Assembly (NCBI GenBank): GCA_902826455.1
Contig: CADEEV010000007.1
Coordinates: forward strand, 1 to 64,000
Origin: an uncultured Acidobacteriota bacterium
GTDB taxonomy: Bacteria > Acidobacteriota > Vicinamibacteria > Fen-336
Direction: 5' to 3'
DNA: 64,000 nucleotides
The translations under genes and the position numbers were made by a program. Numbering within the stretch: position 1 is the first letter of the stretch; each line of letters begins with the position of its first letter. The notes under the pieces are model-generated. The model searched no databases and was not told where the DNA came from. It was given only the letters and a program-made list of their open reading frames with translations. Shown here piece after piece: positions 41,145 through 49,076 of the stretch.

Positions 41145-41375
41145 ATGGCGCTCTCGAAGGAACAGGCGGCGTTCTACCAGCAGACGCTCGAGATGACCCG
41201 CAAGCAGATCACCGACCTCAACGCCCAGATCGAAGAGGAGCTGGCGAAGGTCAAGGAGCGGCTGGCCGAGCTCCAGAACGGCAAGAACGCCGCGAAGCAG
41301 ATCTACGACGGCGCCTGTCGCATCCTCGGGGTCGAGAACGACCTCGAGAAGGAAGAAGAAGGATCGGGCGACTAG
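41145..41375 (+). CDS. Small coiled-coil protein
   Basis: 76 residues with a strong AGGAGG Shine-Dalgarno sequence before the ATG. Almost the whole length is a predicted coiled coil (TLEMTRKQITDLNAQIEEEL, AKVKERLAELQNGKNAAKQI), ending in an acidic tail EKEEEGSGD. It sits 27 bases after the kinase gene and six bases before accD, apparently in the same transcript. No family recognised; such short helical proteins often serve as scaffolds or subunit bridges. The good ribosome site and coding-like composition make it a real gene. Confidence 0.72.
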   Translation: MALSKEQAAFYQQTLEMTRKQITDLNAQIEEELAKVKERLAELQNGKNAAKQIYDGACRILGVENDLEKEEEGSGD

Positions 41376-41381
41376 CCGGTA

Positions 41382-42221
41382 ATGGCGTGGTTCCGTCGTG
41401 AAGACGCCTCGCTCCCGTCCGGGGAGCAGGCGAGCCGGGTGCCCGAGGGGCTCTGGATCAAGTGCGGCGCCTGCAAGGAGATCCTCTACCGCAAGGAGGT
41501 GATCCAGAACCTCTCCGTCTGCAGCAAGTGCGGCTTCCACTTCCGCATCTCCGCCCGCGAGCGCCTCGCGATGCTCTTCGACGGGGACTGGGAGGAGTTC
41601 GACGAGAGCCTGGTGAGCGCCGACCCGCTGCGCTTCCGGGACACGAAGGCCTACGCGGCGCGCCTCAAGGACGGCAAGGCCAAGACCCAGTCCTACGACG
41701 CCCTGGTGTCGGCGATCGGGGCGATGGAGGGGCAGCGGCTCGTCATCGCGGCGATGGAGTACGGCTTCATCGGCGGCTCGATGGGCGTCGTGGTCGGCGA
41801 GAAGGTGACGCGGGCGATCGAGCGCGCCCTGGCCGAGTCCCTGCCCATCGTCGTGGTGTCCTGCTCCGGCGGCGCGCGCATGATGGAGGGCACGCTCTCG
41901 CTCATGCAGATGGCCAAGATCTCGGCGGCCCTGGCGCGCCTCGACGACGCCCGCCTGCCCTTCATCAGCCTGATGACCGATCCCACCACGGGCGGCGTCA
42001 CGGCGTCCTACGCGATGCTGGGCGACCTGAACGTGGCCGAACCCGGGGCGCTGATCGGGTTCGCGGGCCCGCGGGTCATCGAGCAGACCATCCGCCAGAA
42101 GCTGCCCGAGGGCTTTCAGCGCTCGGAGTTCCTGCTCGAGCACGGCATGGTCGACATCGTCGTGGACCGGCGCGAGCTCAAGAAGACGCTCGCCCGGAGC
42201 CTGCGGCTGCTCCGGGCGTAG
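41382..42221 (+). CDS. accD: Acetyl-CoA carboxylase carboxyltransferase subunit beta
   Basis: 279 residues, usual size. The N-terminal zinc ribbon WIKCGACKEILYRKEVIQNL followed by SVCSKCGFHFRIS has the two CxxC pairs of AccD. The crotonase-like body contains SYDALVSAIGAMEGQRLVIA, MEYGFIGGSMGVVVGEKVTR, VVVSCSGGARMMEGTLSLMQ and TDPTTGGVTASYAMLGDL. It forms the carboxyltransferase with AccA and makes malonyl-CoA for fatty acid synthesis. accA is not in the window. It begins six bases after the coiled-coil gene and probably relies on readthrough and coupling for expression. Confidence 0.96.
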   Translation: MAWFRREDASLPSGEQASRVPEGLWIKCGACKEILYRKEVIQNLSVCSKCGFHFRISARERLAMLFDGDWEEFDESLVSADPLRFRDTKAYAARLKDGKAKTQSYDALVSAIGAMEGQRLVIAAMEYGFIGGSMGVVVGEKVTRAIERALAESLPIVVVSCSGGARMMEGTLSLMQMAKISAALARLDDARLPFISLMTDPTTGGVTASYAMLGDLNVAEPGALIGFAGPRVIEQTIRQKLPEGFQRSEFLLEHGMVDIVVDRRELKKTLARSLRLLRA

Positions 42222-42237
42222 ACCTCGCGTCCGGCGC

Positions 42238-43329
42238 TCAGTACCGGATGCCCGCGTCCTTGCCGCGCGTGCGCAGGGACTCGACCACCGCCTCGTCGAA
42301 GGCATCCTTCGGGCCGGCGCCCTTCGCGAGGATCGCGTCGCGCTCCTTCTGGAGCTCGACCACCCGGGACTGGAGCTTCGCGCGCTTGGCCTTCTGCGCG
42401 GCGAGGTAGGCGATCGCCTCGGGATCGCTCTTGCCCTGGAGCTGGCCCGGCGCGCCACCGTCCTTCTTCGCCGCCGCGAGCTCGCGCTTCTGCTCCTCGA
42501 CCGGCATGTCCACGAGGTCCTTGTCGGCGAGCCGGCCCGAGGTCGCGAAGTAGGACGCCGCCTCGGCCGCGGCCGGCGCCGCCATCGCGGCGCGGGCTTC
42601 GAGGCGCCGGGACGTCTTCGCGCGCTCGGCGACGCTGCCGCCGCCCACGACGGTCGCGGCGAGCTCGCCGTTGAGCCGCGCCAGCTCCGCGTCGACCGGC
42701 GTCGCGCGCGTCGGCATGCCGCCGTCGGCGTCGATGCGGGCGTAGGTGCCGCCGCCGAGGCTCGCGACCTCGTGCCACACCGAGGCGGTGAGGGCGTCGC
42801 CGCCGCACTGGATCGGCTCGACGCCGATGCCGCGCTGGGCGGCCTCGCGAACGTGGCGGCGGTAGTCGAAGCCGTCCTGGTAGTCGACGTGGGGCGGCGC
42901 GTCGCCGACGAGGAAGATCACGCGCATGCCGCGGCCTCGCGACCAGGACACCTTGTGGACCGCGTCGGAGAGCGCGGCCGACACGTGCTCGGGGGTGTCG
43001 CCGCCGCCCTCGGCCTGGAAGGACATGAGGTTCGCGTAGACGTCGTCCATGTCGGACGTGAAGTCGAAGACGCGGGTCACGTACTGGTCGCCGCGGTCCC
43101 GGTACGCGACGAGGGCGATGCGCAGCTCGGGCCGGGGCTGGCCCTCGCCGATGCGCCGCGCGATCGACCAGATGCGGCGCTTCGCCCCCTCGATCAGGCC
43201 GCCCATGCTGCCGGTCGTGTCGAGGACGAACGTCACGTCGACCCGCGGACGCTCGACCTGCGTCGCGATCGCCGCCTTCGGCGTGATCGCGGCCGCCAGA
43301 ACTCCCATCGCCAGTGCCAGGCTCGTCAT
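42238..43329 (-). CDS. Secreted von Willebrand factor A domain protein
   Basis: 363 residues from an ATG with GGAGG. An N-terminal signal (MTSLALAMGVLAAAITPKAA) precedes a VWA domain (about 28-220) with a complete metal-ion-dependent adhesion site: VTFVLDTTGSMGGLIEGAKR (DxTxS variant), ALVAYRDRGDQYVTRVFDFT, QAEGGGDTPEHVSAALSDAV and VIFLVGDAPPHVDYQD. The C-terminal third is helical and ends in a coiled coil. It starts 56 bases after the His-rich lipoprotein gene on the same strand and could be driven by the same sigma-54 promoter. Binding partner unknown. Confidence 0.85.
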   Translation of the reverse strand: MTSLALAMGVLAAAITPKAAIATQVERPRVDVTFVLDTTGSMGGLIEGAKRRIWSIARRIGEGQPRPELRIALVAYRDRGDQYVTRVFDFTSDMDDVYANLMSFQAEGGGDTPEHVSAALSDAVHKVSWSRGRGMRVIFLVGDAPPHVDYQDGFDYRRHVREAAQRGIGVEPIQCGGDALTASVWHEVASLGGGTYARIDADGGMPTRATPVDAELARLNGELAATVVGGGSVAERAKTSRRLEARAAMAAPAAAEAASYFATSGRLADKDLVDMPVEEQKRELAAAKKDGGAPGQLQGKSDPEAIAYLAAQKAKRAKLQSRVVELQKERDAILAKGAGPKDAFDEAVVESLRTRGKDAGIRY

Positions 43330-43384
43330 GTTCGCCTCCTGGCACGCTCTACAGCGCCGCCGTAGCGGCTATTCCGGGCCGGCT

Positions 43385-43801
43385 TCAGTACCCGTCGTAG
43401 GGGTTGCCGCCGCCGTTCTGGGCCGCGCGGAACGTCACGGTGTGGCTGTGCTGGTTCGTGTCGCCGGCGGTCGACAGCTTCGCGACCTCCTCGCCGCGGC
43501 GCAACGCCGTGATCTCGGTCGCGCTCAGCGCCACCACGTGGGCGTGGGTCGCCGTCCCCTGGATGTTGAGGCTCACCGAGTTGCCGGCCACGATGTCGGC
43601 GCCGGCGATCACCGCGCTGTGGTTGTGGTTCGCGGAGACGACTCCGACCATGTTCGGCGGCGCCCCGTTGGGGGCCGTCGGGTTGGGGCTGCCGCTCCCC
43701 CCGCCGCCACAGCCGGAGATCGTGACGGTCGTGACGGCGAGCAGGGCCATCACCGCCTCCCGGTTGAACTCGCGCCGGCTCTCGAGATCGGGCTTCTTCA
43801 T
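43385..43801 (-). CDS. Tat-type lipoprotein with three His-x-His pairs, paralogue 1
   Basis: 138 residues from the ATG with GGAGGA. SRREFNREAVMALLAVTTVT followed by ISGC (cysteine 31) is a twin-arginine-like lipoprotein signal. The mature beta-rich domain carries three His-x-His pairs: H59/H61 (SANHNHS), H86/H88 (THAHV) and H118/H120 (QHSHTVTF), spaced 27 and 32 residues apart. The same plan occurs in the gene at 49077-49484. Such pairs could bind copper, zinc or nickel, but this is inference. A sigma-54 promoter (43844-43829) lies 28 bases upstream of the start. No known family recognised. Confidence 0.8.
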   Translation of the reverse strand: MKKPDLESRREFNREAVMALLAVTTVTISGCGGGGSGSPNPTAPNGAPPNMVGVVSANHNHSAVIAGADIVAGNSVSLNIQGTATHAHVVALSATEITALRRGEEVAKLSTAGDTNQHSHTVTFRAAQNGGGNPYDGY

Positions 43802-43828
43802 GACGCTCCTCCTGGATGGCGGCCCTAT

Positions 43829-43844
43829 CGCAAGGGGCGTGCCC
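43829..43844 (-). promoter_or_regulatory. Sigma-54 (-24/-12) promoter of the first His-x-His lipoprotein gene
   Basis: On the minus strand GGGCAC, five bases, TTGCG. This matches TGGCAC-N5-TTGCA at nine of eleven positions with exact spacing and the invariant GG and GC. The predicted start of transcription is near 43818, leaving a 17-base leader that contains the GGAGGA ribosome site. Confidence 0.72.
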
Positions 43845-43896
43845 GGGACCATCCGTTGGCGCTCAAGCAGTTGCGCCGGCGTGGGACCGGCGCGCG

Positions 43897-43911
43897 TTAC
43901 CGGCCGGGTAA
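43897..43911 (-). promoter_or_regulatory. Candidate enhancer (UAS) for the first sigma-54 promoter
   Basis: Inverted repeat TTACC-N5-GGTAA centred at 43904, about 86 bases upstream of the predicted start on the minus strand. The sequence GGTAAGC is shared with the region upstream of the second sigma-54 promoter. It also lies 70 bases before the divergent porin gene. Confidence 0.4.
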
Positions 43912-43941
43912 GCGGACGACGGGTCCCGAAAGGCGCCCGCC

Positions 43942-43947
43942 TATAAT
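43942..43947 (+). promoter_or_regulatory. -10 element of the porin-cupredoxin-kinase-regulator unit
   Basis: A perfect TATAAT in otherwise GC-rich sequence, 33 bases before ATG 43981. No convincing -35 hexamer is present. It probably starts the transcript that runs through the two-component genes. Confidence 0.5.
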
Positions 43948-43980
43948 CCGGCCTGGCTCTTGCACTCCGCGGGGCTCACC

Positions 43981-45171
43981 ATGCGCCCTACCCCCCGACG
44001 CCTCGTCCTCCTTCTCCTCGCCTGCCTCGCTTGCGGGTCCGCCGTGGCCGAGGACGCCAAGACCACGGGATTCCACGTGCGCGTCGGCGGCGAGGCGAGC
44101 GGCACCGTGGCCGGCGAGGACCGCGGCTTCTTCAACGACACCGCCTACCGCCGCAACGCCCTGCAGCTCTTCCGGGCGAGCCTGCTGGGCGAGCTGCAGG
44201 CCGGGCCCCACGCCGCGCTCCTCGGCGAGCTGCGGACCGAGAACCTCGAGCGGCCGCAGCTCTACGGCCTCTACCTCCGGCTGCGGCCCCTGCCCAAGAG
44301 GGCGATCGACCTGCAGGTGGGCCGGATCCCGCCGGTCTTCGGCGCGTTCGCGCGGCGGCGCTACGGCCAGGACAATCCCCTGATCGGCACGCCCCTCGGC
44401 TACCAGTACCTCACGACGGTGCGCGCCGACGCCGTGCCGGCGAACGCCGACGAGATGCTGGCGCGGCGCGGCGGGGGCTGGCTCACGCGCTACTCGATCG
44501 GCTCGCAGCGCTTCGACGCCGGGCTTCCCGTGATCGAGTCGCTGCGCTGGGACACGGGCGTCGAGCTGCGCGTCGGCGAGGAGCCGGTCGAGTGGAGCGT
44601 CGCCCTGACCCGGGGCAGCCTCGGCAACCCGCGCCTCGGGGACGACAACGGCGGGAAGCAGGTCGCGACGCGCCTCGCGTGGTATCCGCTGCCGGGCCTG
44701 CGGCTGGGCGGCTCGTTCGCCCGCGGCGAGTATCTCGACGACACCGTGCGAGCCCTGCTCCCGACGCCCGGCCACTACCGCCAGCAGGCGTTCGGAGCCG
44801 ACGTGGAGTACTCCTGGTCGCGCGTGCTGCTGCGCAGCGAGGCGATCGTCGGCCGCTGGCAGATGTGGCCCGGCGGCACGCCGCGCATCGAGGCTCCCCT
44901 CTCCTTCCGGTCCGCGTTCCTCGAGGGCCGCTACCGCGCGGCGCCCGGCTTGACCCTGGCCGCGCGCGTCGATCGCCTGGACTTCGGACACATCACGGGC
45001 TCGGAGGGAACGCAGACCTGGGACGCGCCCGTCACCCGCGTCGAGGCGGCCGTTGGCTACGCGGTGCAGCGCCACGTGCAGGTGAAGGCGTCCTACCAGT
45101 ACAACTGGCGGAACGCGGGCCTCGTGCACCGGCAGGGCTTCGTGATCGGACAGGTGCTCCTGTGGTTCTGA
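43981..45171 (+). CDS. Outer-membrane beta-barrel protein (porin-like)
   Basis: 396 residues from ATG 43981. A Sec signal (MRPTPRRLVLLLLACLACGSAVA) is followed by alternating amphipathic strands rich in aromatic and charged residues (HAALLGELRTENLERPQLYG, RVLLRSEAIVGRWQMWPGG), ending with HRQGFVIGQVLLWF, a terminal aromatic as in outer-membrane barrels. RAIDLQVGRIPPVFGAFARR resembles the porin/phosphate-porin type strand. The gene has a TATAAT box at 43942-43947. Its end overlaps the cupredoxin gene by ten bases. It may conduct the substrate or metal handled by that protein; this is inferred from coupling only. Confidence 0.78.
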   Translation: MRPTPRRLVLLLLACLACGSAVAEDAKTTGFHVRVGGEASGTVAGEDRGFFNDTAYRRNALQLFRASLLGELQAGPHAALLGELRTENLERPQLYGLYLRLRPLPKRAIDLQVGRIPPVFGAFARRRYGQDNPLIGTPLGYQYLTTVRADAVPANADEMLARRGGGWLTRYSIGSQRFDAGLPVIESLRWDTGVELRVGEEPVEWSVALTRGSLGNPRLGDDNGGKQVATRLAWYPLPGLRLGGSFARGEYLDDTVRALLPTPGHYRQQAFGADVEYSWSRVLLRSEAIVGRWQMWPGGTPRIEAPLSFRSAFLEGRYRAAPGLTLAARVDRLDFGHITGSEGTQTWDAPVTRVEAAVGYAVQRHVQVKASYQYNWRNAGLVHRQGFVIGQVLLWF

Positions 45172-45824
45172 GCCTCGCGCCGCTCCTCGGCCTGTTGCTG
45201 CTCCAGGCGGCGCCCGTCGCGGGGCGCCCCACGTCCACGATCCGCGGCGTCGTCGAGGTGCGCCTCGACCTGCCGAGCGCCTCGGCCCGGCCGAGCGTCA
45301 ACGAGATGGGCGCGCCCGCGCGCCACGACACGCCCGATCGCCGCCGCAGCGTCGTGTACTTCGAGACGGCGCCCCAGGGCGCCTTCGAGGACCACGACCG
45401 GCCCCACGCCGCGATGGACCAGAAGAACGAGAGCTTCGTGCCCTACGTGCTGCCCATCGCGATCGGAACGACGGTCGACTTCCCCAACCGCGACCGCACG
45501 TTCCACAACGTGTTCTCGCTGTCGAAGCCCCAGCGCTTCGACCTGGGCCGCTATGCCGCCGGGCGCTCGAAGGCGGTGCGCTTCGACCGCCCCGGCGTGG
45601 TGCGCGTGTTCTGCGACATCCACTCCCACATGAACGCGTTCATCCTCGTCTTCGCCCACCGCTTCTTCGCCGCGACGGACGAGAACGGCGCGTACCGGAT
45701 CGACAACGTCCCGCCGGGGACGTACAACCTTGCGGTGTGGACCGACGGCCGGGTGCGAGGCGTCAAGAGCGTGCGCGTGGGCGACGACGGCGGCATCGTG
45801 ACCCAGGACTTCGTCGTCGAGTGA
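45162..45824 (+). CDS. Cupredoxin/carboxypeptidase-regulatory-like periplasmic protein (MauL-like)
   Basis: 220 residues from GTG 45162; a CTG at 45168 that overlaps the porin stop is an alternative. After a signal peptide there is a cupredoxin-like fold with a likely type I copper site: H115 in RTFHNVFSLSKPQRFDLG, C151, H154 and M157 in VRVFCDIHSHMNAF. This is followed by a CarboxypepD-regulatory-like module (DENGAYRIDNVPPGTYNLAV). Related proteins are annotated as methylamine-utilisation protein MauL. It is translated with the porin and is eight bases from the sensor kinase gene, so it may be part of what the kinase monitors. Copper binding is predicted, not shown. Confidence 0.82.
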   Translation: MVLSLAPLLGLLLLQAAPVAGRPTSTIRGVVEVRLDLPSASARPSVNEMGAPARHDTPDRRRSVVYFETAPQGAFEDHDRPHAAMDQKNESFVPYVLPIAIGTTVDFPNRDRTFHNVFSLSKPQRFDLGRYAAGRSKAVRFDRPGVVRVFCDIHSHMNAFILVFAHRFFAATDENGAYRIDNVPPGTYNLAVWTDGRVRGVKSVRVGDDGGIVTQDFVVE

Positions 45825-45831
45825 CGCGCCC

Positions 45832-47538
45832 GTGACGATCCTCCCGTCGCTGCGGCACCGCGTGTTCCTCGCGAGCGCCCTCGTGGCCATCGCGTCCGTG
45901 GCGGTCGCCACGCGCTTCGTGACGGCCCGGGTCACGCGCGAGGCCGAGGCCGAGCTGCGGCGCGGTCTCGTGGGCTCTGCCGACCTGATCGAGCGCCACC
46001 ACCAGGCGCGTCTCGAGACGCTGCGCTCGATGGCGCGCCTCGTGGCCGACCTGCCGAAGCTGAAGGCCGCCGTGGCCACGGGCGATCCGCCGACGGTGGA
46101 GCCCGTCGCCCGCGACTATCGCGATCGCGTGGGATCCGACGTGCTCATCGTCACCGGCCTCGGGGCCCGGCCCCTCGCCGCGCTCGGAGCGCGCGCCGAC
46201 ACGGCCGCGACCGCCGAGGCCCTGGCCGGCAGCGAGGCGATCACGTTCCAGGAGGACGGCGGCCGGCTCCTCGAGATCGTCACGGTGCCGATCGCGATCG
46301 GCCTCACGCCGCCCGACGTGCTCGGCACGCTGTCTCTCGGCTTCGCTCTCGACGACGGCCTGGCGCGTCAGTTCCGCGAGCTGTCCCAGAGCGAGATCGC
46401 CTTCGTGGCCGGGGGCCGGGTGCGCGCGTCGACGCTGGCCGATCGCGGTCCGCTGACGGCCGTCACCGGCTCCGACATCGCCACGGTGCAGCTCGGCGGC
46501 AGCGAGTACGTGGCCCTCGCCCGCGGGCTCGGCCACGACGGCCCGCTCGCGCTGGTGCTGCGCTCCCGCACGGAGCGCCTGCAGTTCCTCACGACGTTCC
46601 GGGCCGGCTTGTGGGTCGCGGCGCTGGTGGCCGTCCTCGTGGCCGTGGCGGGAAGCTACGCGGTGGCCCGCACGGTCACGCGGCCGCTCGGCGCCATCAC
46701 CGCCGCCATGGACGAGATGGCGGCGACCGGCGACCTGACCCGCAAGATCCAGCTGCCCCGGCCCTGGCACGACCACGACGCGAGCCTTCTCGCCACGACG
46801 TTCAACACGCTCACCGACTCGATCGGCAAGTTCCAGCGCGAGGCGGCCCTCAGGGAACGACTCTCGGCCCTGGGGCGTCTGTCGACGGTGGTGGCCCACG
46901 AGATCCGCAACCCCCTCATGATCCTGAAGGCCGCGACCCGCACGCTGCGGCGCGAGGGGGTCGGCGCCGACGAGGTGAAGGAGGCCGCCGCCGACATCGA
47001 CGGCGAGGTGAAGCGCCTCAACAGGATCGTGGACGACGTGCTCGACTTCGCGCGGCCCCTGCACCTCGAGTTCGCATCCTGCGATTTGAATCAGCTCTGC
47101 CGGGACGCGGCCCAGGCCGCCCTGACCGGCGACGCCTCCCCGCGCCCTCGCTTCGCCCTCGAGGCCGGCATCGCGCCCGTCGTGACCGACAGTGAACGTT
47201 TGCGCACCGTTCTCGTCAACATCCTGGTGAACGCGCGGGATGCGGTCCTGGGACGCGGCGAGCCGGTCGGCGAGGGCGCCGTCGAGGTCCGGACCTCCTC
47301 GGTCGCTCCCGACCGCGTGGCGATCGTCGTGGCCGATCGCGGCATGGGGATCGCCCCCGAGGACCTGCCCCACGTGTTCGATCCCTACTTCACGACCAAG
47401 CGCACGGGAACTGGCCTGGGTCTTGCCATAGCCCGCAACGTGATCGACGCCCTGGGCGGTGCGCTGACGGTCGAAAGCCGGCGGGGAGAGGGCACCGAGG
47501 TGCGCCTCGAGCTGCCGCGGAAGCCGAGGACGGCCTAG
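45832..47538 (+). CDS. Sensor histidine kinase of an NtrB/ZraS-like two-component pair
   Basis: 568 residues from GTG 45832. The first helix (about 10-30) and second helix (about 258-278) bound an extracytoplasmic sensor region of some 220 residues (double-Cache-like by size and shape: FRELSQSEIAFVAGGRVRAS). A HAMP domain follows (VTRPLGAITAAMDEMAATGD), then the HisKA motif with H356 in LSTVVAHEIRNPLMILKAAT and the ATPase motifs NILVNARDAV, DRGMGIAPEDLPHVFDPYFT and GTGLGLAIARNVIDALGG. It ends immediately before the NtrC-type regulator, its partner. The ligand is unknown; flanking genes point to metals or envelope state. Confidence 0.93.
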   Translation: MTILPSLRHRVFLASALVAIASVAVATRFVTARVTREAEAELRRGLVGSADLIERHHQARLETLRSMARLVADLPKLKAAVATGDPPTVEPVARDYRDRVGSDVLIVTGLGARPLAALGARADTAATAEALAGSEAITFQEDGGRLLEIVTVPIAIGLTPPDVLGTLSLGFALDDGLARQFRELSQSEIAFVAGGRVRASTLADRGPLTAVTGSDIATVQLGGSEYVALARGLGHDGPLALVLRSRTERLQFLTTFRAGLWVAALVAVLVAVAGSYAVARTVTRPLGAITAAMDEMAATGDLTRKIQLPRPWHDHDASLLATTFNTLTDSIGKFQREAALRERLSALGRLSTVVAHEIRNPLMILKAATRTLRREGVGADEVKEAAADIDGEVKRLNRIVDDVLDFARPLHLEFASCDLNQLCRDAAQAALTGDASPRPRFALEAGIAPVVTDSERLRTVLVNILVNARDAVLGRGEPVGEGAVEVRTSSVAPDRVAIVVADRGMGIAPEDLPHVFDPYFTTKRTGTGLGLAIARNVIDALGGALTVESRRGEGTEVRLELPRKPRTA

Positions 47539-48903
47539 ATGGAGCCCCGCGGCTCCGTCCTGCTCCTCGACGACGAGGAGAAGATCGTCCGGGCCCTGGG
47601 CCGCGCCTTGCGCGACGCCGACCACGAGGTGATCGCGACCACCAGCGTCGCCGAAGCGCAGCGCCTGCTCGCCGAGCGCAGCTTCGACGTGCTGGTCGTG
47701 GACAACCGCATGCCCGAGAAGACCGGGCTCGAGGTGATCCGCGAGCTCGCCACGACCCTCGCGGACGGCGAGCGGCCGCAGGTCGTGATGATGACGGCCC
47801 ACGCGACGGTCGAGAGCGCGATCGAGGCCATGCGCCTCGGCGCCTTCGACTACCTGCAGAAGCCCTTCGAGGTGGACGAGCTGCTGGTCGTCGTGGGACG
47901 CGCCCTCGACCATCAGCGCCTGCGGACCCAGCACGGCTACCTGCTGTCCGAGCGCGAGGAGGACTTCGGCCACTACGGGATCGTCGGCAAGAGCCGCGCG
48001 ATCCAGGACGTGCTGCACCGCATCGAGCGCGTCGCGCAGTCGAAGAGCACGGTGCTCGTGACCGGCGAGACCGGCACCGGCAAGGAGCTCGTGGCCCGCG
48101 CGATCCACGACCGCAGCGCGCAGCGCGCGATGCCGCTGATCAAGGTCAACTGCGCCGCGATCCCCGAGCCTTTGCTGGAATCCGAGCTGTTCGGCCACGT
48201 CCGCGGAGCCTTCACGGGCGCGACCGCGAACAAGAAGGGCCGCTTCGCCCTGGCCGACGGCGGCTCGATCCTGCTCGACGAGATCGGCACGATGGGCCCG
48301 TCGCTGCAGGCGCGCCTGCTGCGCGTGTTGCAGGAGCGCGAGTTCGAGCCCCTCGGCTCCGAGCGCACGGTGAGCGTCGACGTGCGCGTGATCGCGGCCA
48401 CGAACCGCGACCTGCGCCGGCTGGTCGCGGAGGGCAAGTTCCTCGAGGACCTCTACTACCGCCTGAGCGTGATCCCGATCGAGATCCCGCCGCTGCGCGC
48501 GCGCCGCGAGGACATCCCGGCCCTCGTCGAGCACTTCGTCGAGAAGCACGCGCACCGCACCGGCAAGCGCATCGATCCCGTGGACGCGGCGGTGCTCGAG
48601 ACGCTGCGCGACCACGACTGGCCGGGCAACGTGCGCGAGCTCGAGAACACGATCGAGCGCGCCGTCGTCCTCGCCGCCGGCACGAGCCTGGACGCCGCCG
48701 ACATCTCGATGCTGGGGGCGCGCCAGGAATCCGGCGCGGGCCTGCCGTCGGAAAAGCTCCACGACAACGTCGAGTGGGCCGAGCGCGAGTCGGTGAAGCG
48801 CTCTCTCGAGGCGGCCCAGGGCGTCAAGAAGAAGGCCGCCGAGATCCTCGGCATCAGCCAGCGGGCGCTCTCCTACTACCTCGCCAAGTACCACATCGAC
48901 TGA
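47539..48903 (+). CDS. Sigma-54-dependent NtrC-family response regulator
   Basis: 454 residues; its ATG directly follows the kinase stop. Receiver domain with phosphoacceptor D55 in VLVVDNRMPEKTGLEV; AAA+ domain with Walker A VTGETGTGKELVARAIH (about 175-191) and the sigma-54 contact loop GAFTGA (224-229) intact; C-terminal Fis-like helix-turn-helix KKKAAEILGISQRALSYYLA. It therefore activates only -24/-12 promoters. Two such promoters are found next to it, at 49002-49017 and 43829-43844, each before a triple-His-x-His lipoprotein gene, and each with an inverted repeat 85-100 bases upstream of the predicted transcript start. Confidence 0.95.
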   Translation: MEPRGSVLLLDDEEKIVRALGRALRDADHEVIATTSVAEAQRLLAERSFDVLVVDNRMPEKTGLEVIRELATTLADGERPQVVMMTAHATVESAIEAMRLGAFDYLQKPFEVDELLVVVGRALDHQRLRTQHGYLLSEREEDFGHYGIVGKSRAIQDVLHRIERVAQSKSTVLVTGETGTGKELVARAIHDRSAQRAMPLIKVNCAAIPEPLLESELFGHVRGAFTGATANKKGRFALADGGSILLDEIGTMGPSLQARLLRVLQEREFEPLGSERTVSVDVRVIAATNRDLRRLVAEGKFLEDLYYRLSVIPIEIPPLRARREDIPALVEHFVEKHAHRTGKRIDPVDAAVLETLRDHDWPGNVRELENTIERAVVLAAGTSLDAADISMLGARQESGAGLPSEKLHDNVEWAERESVKRSLEAAQGVKKKAAEILGISQRALSYYLAKYHID

Positions 48904-48922
48904 GGCCGGGCGGTTTCCGTAG

Positions 48923-48941
48923 ACCGTAAGGCGCGTACGGT
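48923..48941 (+). promoter_or_regulatory. Candidate enhancer (UAS) for the NtrC-type activator
   Basis: Inverted repeat ACCGTA-N7-TACGGT centred at 48932, about 97 bases before the predicted sigma-54 transcript start, the usual distance for an activator site. GGTTTC appears twice around it (48912 and 48939), and GGTAAGC follows at 48945. The link to the activator is inferred. Confidence 0.45.
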
Positions 48942-49001
48942 TTCGGTAAGCAATCGGTCGGTCCGCGCTTCCGATCCGCGCCCCGCGCCGCTTTTTTCGT
49001 G

Positions 49002-49017
49002 CGGCACAGCCGTTGCA
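49002..49017 (+). promoter_or_regulatory. Sigma-54 (-24/-12) promoter of the second His-x-His lipoprotein gene
   Basis: CGGCAC, five bases, TTGCA: ten of eleven consensus positions with exact spacing. It directly follows the gene for the NtrC-type activator and is preceded by a T tract (48992-48997). The predicted transcript start is near 49028, about 50 bases before the ATG. Confidence 0.75.
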
Positions 49018-49076
49018 GCCCTCAGGCGCGACGGGGGTTTTCTTGCCGGGCCATTTTCTCGTTTGAGGTGCTTTTC

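Noticed and set aside
43949-43964. CGGCCT-N5-TTGCA before the porin gene as a sigma-54 promoter
   Set aside because: Spacing is right, but the -24 half is poor and the transcript would start only about six bases before the ATG; the TATAAT box at 43942 explains the gene better.
48992-48997. T run after the NtrC-type gene as a rho-independent terminator
   Set aside because: No stable hairpin precedes it; it more likely belongs to the sigma-54 promoter region.
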